Source of the DNA: Hyaloperonospora brassicae
Lineage: Eukaryota; Oomycota; Peronosporomycetes; Peronosporales; Peronosporaceae
Length of the DNA: 64,000 bases
NCBI GenBank assembly: GCA_947650285.1
Contig: CANTFL010001198.1
Location: forward strand, 124,001-188,000
Direction: 5' to 3'
Part shown: piece after piece, positions 33,113-43,135 of the stretch
Layout of the letters: each line of letters begins with the position of its first letter
How positions within the stretch are numbered: the stretch's first letter is position 1
Notes under the pieces: generated by a model
What the model saw: the letters and a program-made list of their open reading frames with translations, nothing else
Databases searched by the model: none
Told to the model about the DNA's origin: nothing
Position numbers and translations under genes: made by a program

Positions 33113-33226
33113 ACGATCATTTGCACGCGAGGTCTCTCACCGCTCCTTCCTGTTGCTGTCGTTGTTTCATTCCAGATTCGACAGCAACAGAAAGGAGCGG
33201 TGAGAGACTTCGCGTGCAATTGATCG
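33113..33226. repeat. Long hairpin, arms about 48 bp
   Basis: 33113-33161 and 33179-33226 are near-perfect inverted repeats (GTCTCTCACCGCTCCTT against AAGGAGCGGTGAGAGAC) around a 17-base loop. It could be a fold-back element or a hairpin RNA source. Confidence 0.85.
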
Positions 33227-33248
33227 TGTGACGATGCATCGTCTAATG

Positions 33249-33335
33249 ATTGTGGATACAATTTTAGTGGACATGGATACGGTCACGGTGCGTGGACCAT
33301 CTTCATGTCCATAAAATCGTATTGTCACCGTGACC
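33249..33335. repeat. Second adjacent hairpin, about 40-bp imperfect arms
   Basis: ATACAATTTTAGTGGACATG on the left pairs imperfectly with CATGTCCATAAAATCGTAT on the right. It starts 23 bases after the first hairpin ends. Confidence 0.6.
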
Positions 33336-33339
33336 GGAA

Positions 33340-34808
33340 TGACGCAATCGTGGAAAAGAATGACAACATCATTGTACTTGCGCGAATTTTGCAGATTTTC
33401 TTGGAAAGAAAGACGCTGAGCACGCATAAGGGTCCTCTGCAAGAGCTAGTACAGGGAGCCGAATACCGGGTACAGTACAGTATATCGAGCGGACAGATCG
33501 ATCGAGCAGGAAGCCATGGTCGACATGCATTTATCAGCCTCGCACAAAACGACGATCTAGACGCAGATTAACTTCAAAAGTAGACGTGTTCATTTAGTAA
33601 ATTTGCTCATAGATGCTTTACCGCAAGAAGTAGCAGCGTGTGAGGTTATGGGTAGCTCGGTCATATTCACACGCATTATTTTGAGGTTCATTTGTTTCTT
33701 GCTGCTAGGAGAAAGGGTCATGGACAAGTACGAACTCGTCTCTGTTCGCACTACGACCTACATTTCATAGCTTGATTGAGGAGTTACATGACAAGGTTTC
33801 AAAAGACGCGTACATGTACGTCAGATTGGTGGTGCATGTTTGTACCTCATCAATAGGAATTCTACTAGGAGAAAGACGCGAACGCCATTGTTGAGTTATG
33901 GTGAGGAATATAAGCTTTGCGCCTTGACATAAATGTCACCAAGTGATTGCTGTATAGTGTATTAACATTCACGATATGTTGCATGCGATTGTACAAAGTC
34001 GCATCGGAATTATATTTCGGTTGTTTTGTGCACTTCTCGCACGACAACAGTGTTTAGCATCGGTTTCCCTTGTATGTTTGTACAATAACTGCCTGTGATT
34101 GGACCCAGTGGTTGTAACTTGCGCGACGGACACCCGCATGCTTTCGTTTAATTTTGACAAAAAGTCATGTGTTGAACGATAACGCTGACGGCGTCGCGGT
34201 CAAGAGATGTCGCGTATCTGAGAGCATGTTGTGCTGCTCAGGCTAGTCATGTCGTGCGGATACATACATCTGCATCCAGAAGCTGATGTTGTGGTGGAAT
34301 CCATCCCGGCCTCTTCTGCTTCGCCGTTGCTAAAATAGAGACAGGATCAAGCAATGTTACGTATCTGCCTAGCGAAGCCGAAAGGGGGTACTTCAGCTGA
34401 CCAGCGCTCATTTAAGCACGTATCAACTGAATGGTTGAATGTCCACGCGATATTTTCTAACGTGAGCGCTACATCACGGAATGAATTGATACTAGCATCG
34501 CCATGAAGCGCGGTTTGGACCCTGGGAGCACAGTATGTGGACCGATCAAGATCCAGCCACAATGGCATGCGTGTTTATTTATCAATGCTGGCTTTTGAGA
34601 ATTTTACCAATAGCTAGGTTGCTGCTGGTCAGTGTGACAGGTTGCAAGATCAGAACACCGAATGTTTCACTGTTTCGAGTCGATTGCAGCACTGCGCTTT
34701 TCCGGCCGTGCGCCTTGTCTCGATGAATCCCAACAGTGTCATGAACTGCACCGCTTCGGCGGTTGATACACATACTCGACACGGGTAATGTTACCAGATG
34801 AATATGAA
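33340..34808. other. No recognisable gene
   Basis: Short frames only. Nothing with a start, length and composition to support a gene. Confidence 0.5.
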
Positions 34809-34905
34809 GTTTGACTTGGCCTTTGATTGCTGTAATTTGACTTTTGGCCTTTGATTAGTGGAGTTCTGATGTGATATTTGACTTTTGGCCTTTGATTGCT
34901 GAAGT
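34809..34905 (+). repeat. Short motif repeated three times
   Basis: TTTGACTTTTGGCCTTTGATT or a close variant starts near 34810, 34836 and 34877. Units are spaced about 26 and 41 bases apart. Confidence 0.7.
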
Positions 34906-35083
34906 TCTCTCCTAATGCGTTGGGTAAGCACCAATCGCTTCACCAAACTGCCGCCTCCGATCGAACCACGGTCTTACAAATGATGTAAGACAGGTTCACT
35001 TCATTGGCGTTGACTCGGCGGGAACCCTGGTACCGGCGAATTAGGCCTCTGTAAGAAGCAAGAAACCCCGACAACGAATAGTT

Positions 35084-35140
35084 ACGGGCGTCTGCCGGAT
35101 AGACTGGGGCTGGCACCCAGACTAGCCGGCAGACGCCCGT
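35084..35140. repeat. Stable GC-rich hairpin
   Basis: ACGGGCGTCTGCCGG and its exact reverse complement CCGGCAGACGCCCGT enclose a 27-base segment whose own ends nearly pair (TAGACTGGG with CCCAGACTA). It lies 16 bases before the solo LTR. Confidence 0.8.
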
Positions 35141-35156
35141 ATCCACAGTCTCTAAA

Positions 35157-35466
35157 TGTTGTAAATGTTGGCAAGTATGCGTTGCAGTAGGAGGCAGTAG
35201 GTGGACGATAAGATTCTGTATTGTTTCTTACTAGTTCTCTCTCCTCTGCCGTGCTCCCCAAAGCTCTCTGCTCCAGTCATCTATCTCGCACGCATTCTGA
35301 CTCTACCTGAATACAAGCACTATTCTGCTTGTCATTCTGCGTCCACCATTTGCGCACAGCACGTTTATGACATCATGGCCCCAAATAAACCTCAAGTCAC
35401 CGGCCGACCACTCCGATCGCCCATTCGTGCCCTCGCACCCATTTCCAACATCCAACATTTCCAACA
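35157..35466 (+). repeat. Solo LTR (candidate), 310 bp
   Basis: It starts TGTTGTAAATGTTGG and ends CCAACATTTCCAACA, a 15-base terminal inverted repeat with one mismatch, in TG...CA form. The flanks are CTAAA on the left and GTAAA on the right, agreeing at four of five bases. No second LTR or pol follows. The size fits a Copia-type LTR. A short coding-like frame inside (35201-35470) is probably not a gene. Confidence 0.6.
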
Positions 35467-38262
35467 GTAAAGGCCCGAGCCGGAGAGGATAGTAAAGGGT
35501 CTTTATAGCAGTATATGTACCCGGCTGGACTTATAAAACAATGCTTTCACAATTGTGGCACTTCGGTCGACCAAAGCAAGCTCAGCGCACGGAGGAATGT
35601 CGGATCTAAAATGGCACTTCTATTGTCGTTCGGCTGGACAAATATGTCATCTAGACCAACCCGCTACTGCTTCTACTATCGGAGGATATCAAGATCGATC
35701 GATCACGGCAAACGGGCTTCCGTTTTTGCAACACGCGATTGCGCTACCTTTGTGTGAGGTCCATTTGCCATTTGTAGCGGCCGAGCCGTCCCCTTGTCCC
35801 TTTCAGCGCACGAAAACGTCTTCATTCGTTATAAAAACATCACACAACGTTGCCATAAATGGTCGCAGTATAACTCCGTGGAGCCAATTGCACCGAGTAG
35901 TGCGTGCGGGTCGCACGCTGAAGCTCCTTGTTAAATCTAAGGAAATAAGAATATAACACCTTATAACGAAAAAATATAACCTTGGTAATAAATGGCGCGC
36001 CACATAAATGAAGGATACAAAAAAGACACCAAGGATGTACGCTAAAATGCTCGAATTTACACACGCGTAGCGCCACAGCGAAAATGTTTACTTTGTCGTT
36101 AACACTTACCGAACGCCGCAGCAGTTGAGATTCCCTGAGCATTTGCAGTGGTCTGGTGGCGTCATATCGATTATGTTATCGTTGATCTCGTCGTTTTTCA
36201 CCGTAATAATTAATACATAATTAACATGTGAGTAAGATTGCCAACGAGACCTTGCACGACGCGATCATTATTTTTCTGTGTCAACCCACAGAGACCAAAT
36301 TTGCCGTGAATGTAGCATAATTGGCTTTCATTACAGCGCGGTACATGTTTAAACAAGTCACGAAGCGAACATGCCTTTCGAGGCAATCAGCACTTTGTGA
36401 AGCTGCACCGCTTCCGCCTTTTGCTGTTCCGACAACACTTGTCCAGGAGCCCCAATACGGTCCTACCCTGCTACATTTTACCGGTCTCGAATCTCCATTC
36501 GTGGTTTGCGCATTCAACATTAGCAATGGTAAGCGTCGACGAGCATCAACAAACAAACAGCATCTTTGGGGCAGGCATGCGCTACTAGAGCGATATGAGT
36601 CAAGAAGTCATTGAGTTCATCTAAAAGAGCAACCGTTTGTTTCGTGGTGTAAAGTGGCAAACGGCGTTACAAGTACGTTGCCCACACAACATGGCTGCTT
36701 CGTCAATGTGCAGTGCAGCTTTTTGTGAATACCCCGGCAAAGTGCGTTGTACCTTGGTTAACGATCCGACTTGTCCAATGCGTCTCGTAAGCGTGCAACT
36801 GCCGTACGAATACTGTAAGCCTAGTGAGACTGGGCGTTGGCCCGAAATTGCTTCCATGACTCTGATCGATCGGGACAATTTGTCACCCCGATGTACAGGG
36901 TGTACACGTTTCTCGAAGATCTTACATACCGCGCGGACAAGTCGCGCTTGACCAAGCAAAGCGAGAAAGTATTAGCGCTTACCTGTATTGATGACCATCT
37001 TGCAATGGAACAGCATCGAAATTCATTCATCGTTATGTCTCGTCGCTTTTTTTCATCACAAGGACGCAGTTTGCGCCTGCGGGACCACCCTCATGTTTCA
37101 GTGCAGTTGGCTGTCCGCGGGGTATATAATGGCGAAAACGCTTGTCATCCGTACTAGCGGTGCGCGTAAGACTACTTGCATGTTCGTGTAGACTCGCTGC
37201 GCGAATGAATGCACTTACACGTATCACTTAAAGATATGTTGTATGTAACTTGGCGACCGTGTCTTTTAATCTTGTGCTATGTTGATTGCTGTTTAATTAT
37301 GCAATGCAACGTATATGTCCATTCCGCGAAAGAATCCATTAGCTGACAATGATGCGAAATAGAGTGACGACGACCCGAACTCCCCCATTTACCACTATCA
37401 ATCAGTTCTTTCTTCCACGACCTAAGAACGCACTTCGTAGAGACCTCCATGCACACAGTTCAGCATGACCACACCGTTTCACTTGAATGTGCATGCATGT
37501 CCACATATTCTAACAAGGTATTTGTTTGTTTATTCGTTTGTCTGTTTGTTGGTTTGTTTGTTTGTATGTGCAGAGTAGAACACAGCAAACGAGACGCGGA
37601 GTCACCCCGAAGTTGCGTGCATAATGAAGGACACCAACGGTTCTATCGAAATCCAACCGTCCAAACACTGCTACGGCGCACGTGTCTGCCAAGACGAGGC
37701 GCACACAGTGTGTCGTTGCTGCATAATTAGTGAGCCCACATCGTCATAAGTGGGGGCGCGCGCTTGATCCCATCGAAACACACGGAGGGGTTCTCGAGGA
37801 CCAACGCAAGCGCAACCGCAAGTCGTAAGGTGCCGTGCTTTCTTCATGCGACCAGTAGACAGACTGCGTCGCTGGTCGTAGTAATGGGCGGCATCAAGAA
37901 CCGACGCAACCCAATGGGCTGCGAACGAGGCGAGTGCTTGACGAGAGCCAGCGTCGATCGCGGCGTTTACGAGCGGACAATCGATCGCGCTGAAGCCGCT
38001 TCTGCTGCAGCAACTGCCGAACGATAAGCACACACACTCACACGCAGTCGCTCGTCTTTCCGTGACCAGGTGGGCATTGATTGCTGCGCCCAATGCCACG
38101 TGCACTGGTCGTGTAAACACTGTCCGTCCTCACTCGTCTCGTACAACTAACTACGTCACCACTCGCGAGCCGCAGTCCTTTTGCAACTTGTCACACGTCG
38201 TGCGCTTTTGGTTCGGACTTTTACCTGCTGTTGCGCGTGCCGATCCCAGTCCCCTTTCCCCG
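35467..38262. other. Long gene-poor stretch
   Basis: Many frames of 60-130 codons on both strands, none with a recognisable domain or splice structure. A TTTG microsatellite is listed separately. It may contain a lineage-specific gene that I cannot see. Confidence 0.4.
37517..37567 (+). repeat. (TTTG)n microsatellite
   Basis: GTTTGTTTATTCGTTTG-type run of TTTG units with interruptions. Confidence 0.85.
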
Positions 38263-39206
38263 ATGACGCGGCGCGCCAAAGAGCGACGCACCATGCGCGT
38301 GCACGCCAAGCAGCAGCTCGAAGACGAGCGACAGCGACGCGCCCAGCGCTTGGGCACGCGCTCGTCGTGGCTCGAGCTCTTGTCCGCTCTCGACGGCCCG
38401 AGCGTCAACAGCAGTCGCAGTAGCACTCGGCAGGTCCATCCTAGCAACGGCGCAAAGCCGCTCATCGTCGGCGAGCTGCAGTGGAAGAGCTCGCAAGTGC
38501 CCATCGCCCCTTCGGGCCGGTTCCAGCTGCCCATCAAGTTGGACGCGTGCAAGGGGCAGTTGCTCTATTCGTTCCGGACGCGGACCTACGACGTCACCTT
38601 TGGCGTGCAGATGATCGGCGCCGACGGGACTTTGATCGAGCTGCTCGAGCCGCGACGCTACGAGAGTCAGAAGCAGCACGTGCAAGGGCACTTGCGTCTC
38701 GCGGGTCCGGCGATGGTGCTCCTGGTGTGGGACAACTCCTTCTCGTGGGTCAATGCCAAGCAATTGGCGTACCACGTGGAGCTAAAGCAGGAGACGCCAC
38801 CGACGTCCGAAGCCGAGAAAACGCAACTAGCACTCGATGCACGACTACAGCGGGAGCGGGAGCTCTTGCAGCGCGAGGGCGAGTACGACGGACTCGAGAC
38901 TCGGATGCAGACAGAAGCGCAGACGATCGAGTTGCTGCGGCATCAGATTGAGGAGCTGCAGACGCAGCTAACACAACGCGAGGAAGCGAAAGACAACATT
39001 CTCAAGGAGAAGGAACACGTAGGCGAGCGCATTGACGACCTCTGCTGGGAGCTGCAAGGTACGGGCAGAACCAGCAACTGGTGTTGGGGACGCGAGTGCG
39101 TTGACATTGTTATATCGTGAGTTGCAGAGCTGAGCTGGCGATGCATCGACGGCGCCGCACGTTGTCGCATTCTGGAGTTCTTGGACGAAAGAGACTTACT
39201 CGCATG
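38263..39206 (+). CDS. GOLD-domain / coiled-coil protein (3' end uncertain)
   Basis: Exon 1 is 38263-39058 and exon 2 is 39128-39206, separated by a 69-bp GT-AG intron that keeps the frame (GAG at the joint). The N-terminus is Arg/Lys-rich and helical. Residues about 85-175 look like a GOLD domain: LLYSFRTRTYDVTFGVQM, then LLEPRRYES, then VLLVWDNSFSWVNAKQLAYH, with the WDNS-SWVNAK core typical of SEC14-like and TMED-type GOLD proteins. Residues about 180-262 are a coiled coil. Exon 2 reads ARCRILEFLDERDLLAW, vaguely F-box-like. GOLD domains act in membrane trafficking. After 39206 the frame meets a stop, while a likely continuation (WNITWFWNDRSLTSKKWYEH, about 39255) is in another frame inside the inverted-repeat arm. 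The gene is therefore either broken or has an exon I cannot place. The start could also be further upstream (38062). Confidence 0.6.
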
Positions 39207-39260
39207 GTACGTGGCAGGTGCTGGTACAGCTTAGACGGGTGTTGCGCTTGCTCATGTGGA

Positions 39261-40893
39261 ACATCACCTGGTTTTGGAACGACAGGTCGCTCACGAGTAA
39301 GAAGTGGTACGAGCATGCGAGCGCGTTTGTGGCCAACAGACGCGAAAGTGGCGATTCAAATGGACGAACTGCGGCGTGAGACCGTTTGGTTCGTGGGCCA
39401 GTGTAGTCACTGCCAATGGACATAGCGAACCGGCGCGTGAGCTGTTCTTTATACAGCGCGTGTGCCATCGAGAGCTGCTCGACGATCTCCACGAGCTGCT
39501 TGTTGCCTATAAACCATTGCAAATGCCTTCCTACGTTTCTACGAAGAGCAACTCGGCACTGCTGTCGTCTCGCGTTGCCTCGTGTGCATTCTCTACCGCA
39601 GCTTTGCCGTGTGCGAAAATTTCGCTTCGTCGCCGTTGATCGCGTCGGCGCAGGTCTCCGATCAAAGTCGTCGCGTCGCTTCAGTCGCTTCGTGTCATTG
39701 TACGCACGCATCAATCCGTCCGTCATTGGTCGCTGAGGACAGCGCTCCCGCTGCTCAAGTCTTGTCGAGAGGAGGAACGTCCGCTGTCAGTGCCACGACA
39801 TGTCGCTGTCAGAGGATCGACTGCTTCATCATAGCATTCCTATTTCGCTCCTGAGCGTCGTGCGCATGGGAAGTGCTCCTGACCGTCGTGCGGGGTCGAT
39901 GGCGTCACCTCCGTCCCGTGGTATCGTGCGTCACTCACACGGCTGAGCCTGCAAGTGAGACCTGACGAGACACGCGTCGTCACTGAAGGCGGGACGGTCG
40001 TTCGACTCGAGCGGCGGGTTTTTCTCGGACGTCGATCCGTCTGTCCCGGCAGCCATACCGTCTCACACAGCATCTGCTGGCTCTAGGTGAGCTCCTGTAC
40101 GTATCGAACTTCGTTTCCTCTCTGCATCAGCAGCCCCTCGCCCTCGCCCCGGCCTCGATCGACGGACCCTTTGACCCTTTGCTTCGAGTGCTACTCGGAT
40201 CAAGGCGTCGCTGTAGCATCTTCCATGTTGTTTCCCCTCCGCAGACCTTGCTGACTCCAGTCAGACCATACCAGTCGACTCTGCATCGTTTGATGGCTGG
40301 CCTCACCTTCGCCTGTGGCAGCATTCGAGTTCCTGATGGGAACCTGTCGTCGGCTCACAGGGACAGATCGTACGTCGAGCAACTCGTGCCAAGTGAACGC
40401 AACCTGGTCGGGGGGGAGGGGCGGCGCACACAAGTACGTGTGAATGTCCCAATTGTTGGGCTTCAGTTGACTCAGCAACACACTTTTCATAGCGTTCGGC
40501 CTCCTTGTCGCACAGCCTTTCGGCCTCTGTGTTGCGTGACCTGCTCGATGTCGCTCGCTCGCTACCTGAGTCGGAAGTTGGACAACACGCGATGGCTCTC
40601 GTCCAGATGCTGCGATCGAGTATGCAGCAGGACCAGCCTCGTTGCAAGACGTGTAGCTCCTGACGTACCGCTCGTTGCGTGGGCGATAGAAGAGGATGCG
40701 CTCTTTCTGCGTTGCCGGTGGCTCAAGTGCTGCTTGTGATGCAAACTGATGGTGCCTCACGTGTAGATGTGTTGACGAGCACTGGTAAACAAACAGCTCA
40801 ATGTACATCCAGAGAGACACAAACGTGTCACAAGTGATGTGACCAGCCAAGACTTTGCTTACAGTCACGTCTCAGAATGAACGTCTTACAGGG
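39261..40893 (-). repeat. Right arm of 1.64-kb inverted repeat
   Basis: Reverse complement of 28967-30604. The inner end begins about 55 bases after the last placed exon of the GOLD gene. MDELRRETVWFVGQC (near 39361) corresponds to MDRQQRETVWFVGQC in the left arm, so the diverged part was probably coding in the direction of the GOLD gene. Confidence 0.85.
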
Positions 40894-41422
40894 AAATTGT
40901 AAAAAAACATGGGTGTACGCCAAAAAAAACTGTGTTACGGTTAGGCTATCCATAAGCCTGATTTAATTTAAATAAAAAATAAAAATAAAAAATGCCTTAT
41001 ATAAACACGAAAATAAAAAAGATGCTCTTGATAATTAAAATATAAAAAAGAGTAAATCTTAAAACCAGTACAACAAAAATATACAAAAATCCCAAACCAG
41101 GACTATACTCAACCCAAGTATACAAAACATATTATATAGTGTTAACCACATTATACTAAACAGCAACATGGAATAAGAAACTGCTTGATTGTTAGGGATA
41201 GGCGAGGCGGAAGCAAATAAAACAGACAATGGCAGGAAGTTAGGCAGGAAGTGAGGCAACAAGTAAAGTAAATATACATTTTTGGCCCTTTTGGGCCTGT
41301 GTTTACTTACTAAATAGCTACCAGCTGCCATCGTGCCTCTCTAAAATCGTCTTATTTTGCAGCCTTAATTAAGGTTGGCATTATACAGTTAAAGGATCAA
41401 TAGAATAAGCTGGCGATATGCC
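40894..41422. other. Very AT-rich interval
   Basis: A/T-rich, with runs such as AAATAAAAAATAAAAATAAAA around 40970-41000. A hydrophobic 90-codon minus-strand frame at 41059-41331 is probably compositional. No gene is called. Confidence 0.4.
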
Positions 41423-41897
41423 TTAGGGAATGCGCGCGAGTGAAGGCAATGGGCCCATTCCAAATAGTTCTACGTAAATCATTGGCTGTTGCTTTTGTTT
41501 CGGCTTTAGAGTTGCCATTGGCTGCTGCTGGTGGTGATCTAGTGGCGACAGTGGATACTGGAATGCAAAGGGGTCTTGTGGAACGTCGGGCGCGCTAATT
41601 GAGACACTGAGCAGATCCATTTTGACCTTCGCGCGAAGTTGTTGCTAATGCGGTGCTTAATCTATCGAGGCCTGGGCTGGAAGAGTCTGCTGCTGGTGGT
41701 CGCTTCGGCTCGATGAACGACGCGTGGAAGTACGACTTGTTCGACAAGTAGCAGTAATTGTGTAGCGTGGGTTCAGCTCGACGCGTCGAGCCCCAGACAT
41801 TGGGGTCGTTGCACCGAAAATGACGCCAAAGATAGCCAAAGTAAACATCTGCTGCTCATCGACGGTGCCATTTGCTTCTTCATCACTCGAGGGCTCG
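41423..41897 (-). pseudogene. 3' fragment of a host gene cut by an LTR
   Basis: Minus-strand coding-like sequence runs from the LTR edge. One frame reads YFGYLWRHFRCNDPNVWGST and continues to EPKRPPAADSSSPGLD. After a one-base shift near 41630, MDLLSVSISAPDVPQDPFAF continues to a Gln/Pro-rich end at 41423. The family is not recognised. The 5' part is missing at 41898, where the retroelement LTR begins, so the insertion probably destroyed it. An alternative frame (41657-41848) is possible. Confidence 0.4.
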
Positions 41898-43044
41898 TGT
41901 GGTGGAGTGATAATCGCTCTTTTGAGGAGTCGATCCTAACTCTCCACTGGCGCCCGGACGACCGACTCACGGAGGGGGTACTCCGATTCCGTGTTCTTGA
42001 TTGCCTTTCTCACCTTGTGTACCCGTCGGTGGGGCGGGTTGCACTCTTCCAGGTGGAATCGTGTCAATGGAAAACTTGACCGTGTTTGCGATGGGGTCGA
42101 GGTTCGACCACGGTGTGGAAATCTTCACACCCCGACCGGGGTTGGTGTGATCACGTGGAATTCGTCACGCGATCACTTGTATGCTTGTGGGGTGCTCGAT
42201 ATGAGTCACCCTGATCTGTAAAAGATCGCCTTGTCCAAATGTAGACCTTGATTCGCGAGCCTTCTGACCACTGGAGCCGTCTCACGATCTTGGGTCCTCA
42301 ACCACAAAGGGTTTCCTGCGTTCAGTCGAAGTTGGGGTGTTGTTTGAGAGATCTTGATCCCTGGCCAAACAATCGAGGGATATCACTTGATTAAAGTATG
42401 TAAAAATCTTCTTGACATCGGATGGCGAATGATCCACCCGGAGGAGAAGTCGACACGTGTACTTTAAAGCAAATTGAACCCTGTTTAATGTTAGCCAATC
42501 AAACCCAACAACCCTATACCTATCTTTACGTCTTGTATATCGTTTACCACATGTCGCTCTCTCTAGACGGTAGCGATCATGTACTTGCGTGGCCCACAAC
42601 TAATATGATTGTCTGATCGCGATCACATACCTGATCACTGATCACGATCTCGATCGCTTCCTGATCGCGATCGCCTTGCTGATCGCGGATCACATGGTGT
42701 GCTCCACACCAACTTGATCGCGATCACCTACCTGATCAATGATCGCGATCGCGATAACATACCTGATCAATGATCACGATCTCGGTCGCCTCCTTGATCG
42801 CGATCGCCCTGATGATCGCGGTTCCCTTCTTGATCGACTGATCGTCAACGTTACCTTCCGCCTCATACCTTGACCCAAGATCGCAGGTCTCAACCTGCCC
42901 GATCTGATATCCATGGTAGTCTGACTGTTCAACGGACGCGACCTGACCAGATGTAGGACCGGGCAGCTAACCGTTAACTGGCTCGGACATAACGGGATTG
43001 CAATCAGATCCACTATAGCGAATTTCAATGGTTGCTTAATTTCA
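41898..43044 (-). repeat. 3' LTR of Gypsy element
   Basis: 1,147 bp. Read on the minus strand it starts TGAAATTAAGC and ends ATCACTCCACCACA. It shares most of its sequence with 54592-55718 but has an extra block at about 42355-42614. No primer-binding site follows its end at 41898, which supports its being the 3' LTR. Confidence 0.75.
42615..42843. repeat. GATC-saturated tract in 3' LTR
   Basis: I count 23 GATC in about 230 bases, in units such as GATCGCGATC and CCTGATCACTGATCACGATC. About one would be expected by chance. Confidence 0.9.
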
Positions 43045-43063
43045 GTCGTCCCCTGCGCCGTTA
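43045..43063 (-). other. Polypurine tract of Gypsy element
   Basis: On the minus strand it reads GCGCAGGGGACGAC directly before the 3' LTR, similar to ACAGGGGGCGGT in the tandem units. Confidence 0.5.
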
Positions 43064-43135
43064 GTCGCCACATAGTGTCGATCTGACTGCGCACTTATCT
43101 TTTCGCTTGGTCAGTCCCTCGTGTTAACGTTCGCC

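Noticed and set aside
35084..35140. tRNA or structured RNA gene
   Set aside because: It forms one hairpin only, with no cloverleaf, anticodon arm or internal promoter boxes.
35555..35956. 133-aa plus-strand frame after the solo LTR as a Copia gag
   Set aside because: No zinc knuckle, protease or RT follows, and the composition is not Gag-like.
41059..41331. 90-aa hydrophobic minus-strand ORF as a membrane protein
   Set aside because: It lies in AT-rich DNA whose composition alone yields Leu/Phe/Ile-rich frames; there is no homology or promoter evidence.
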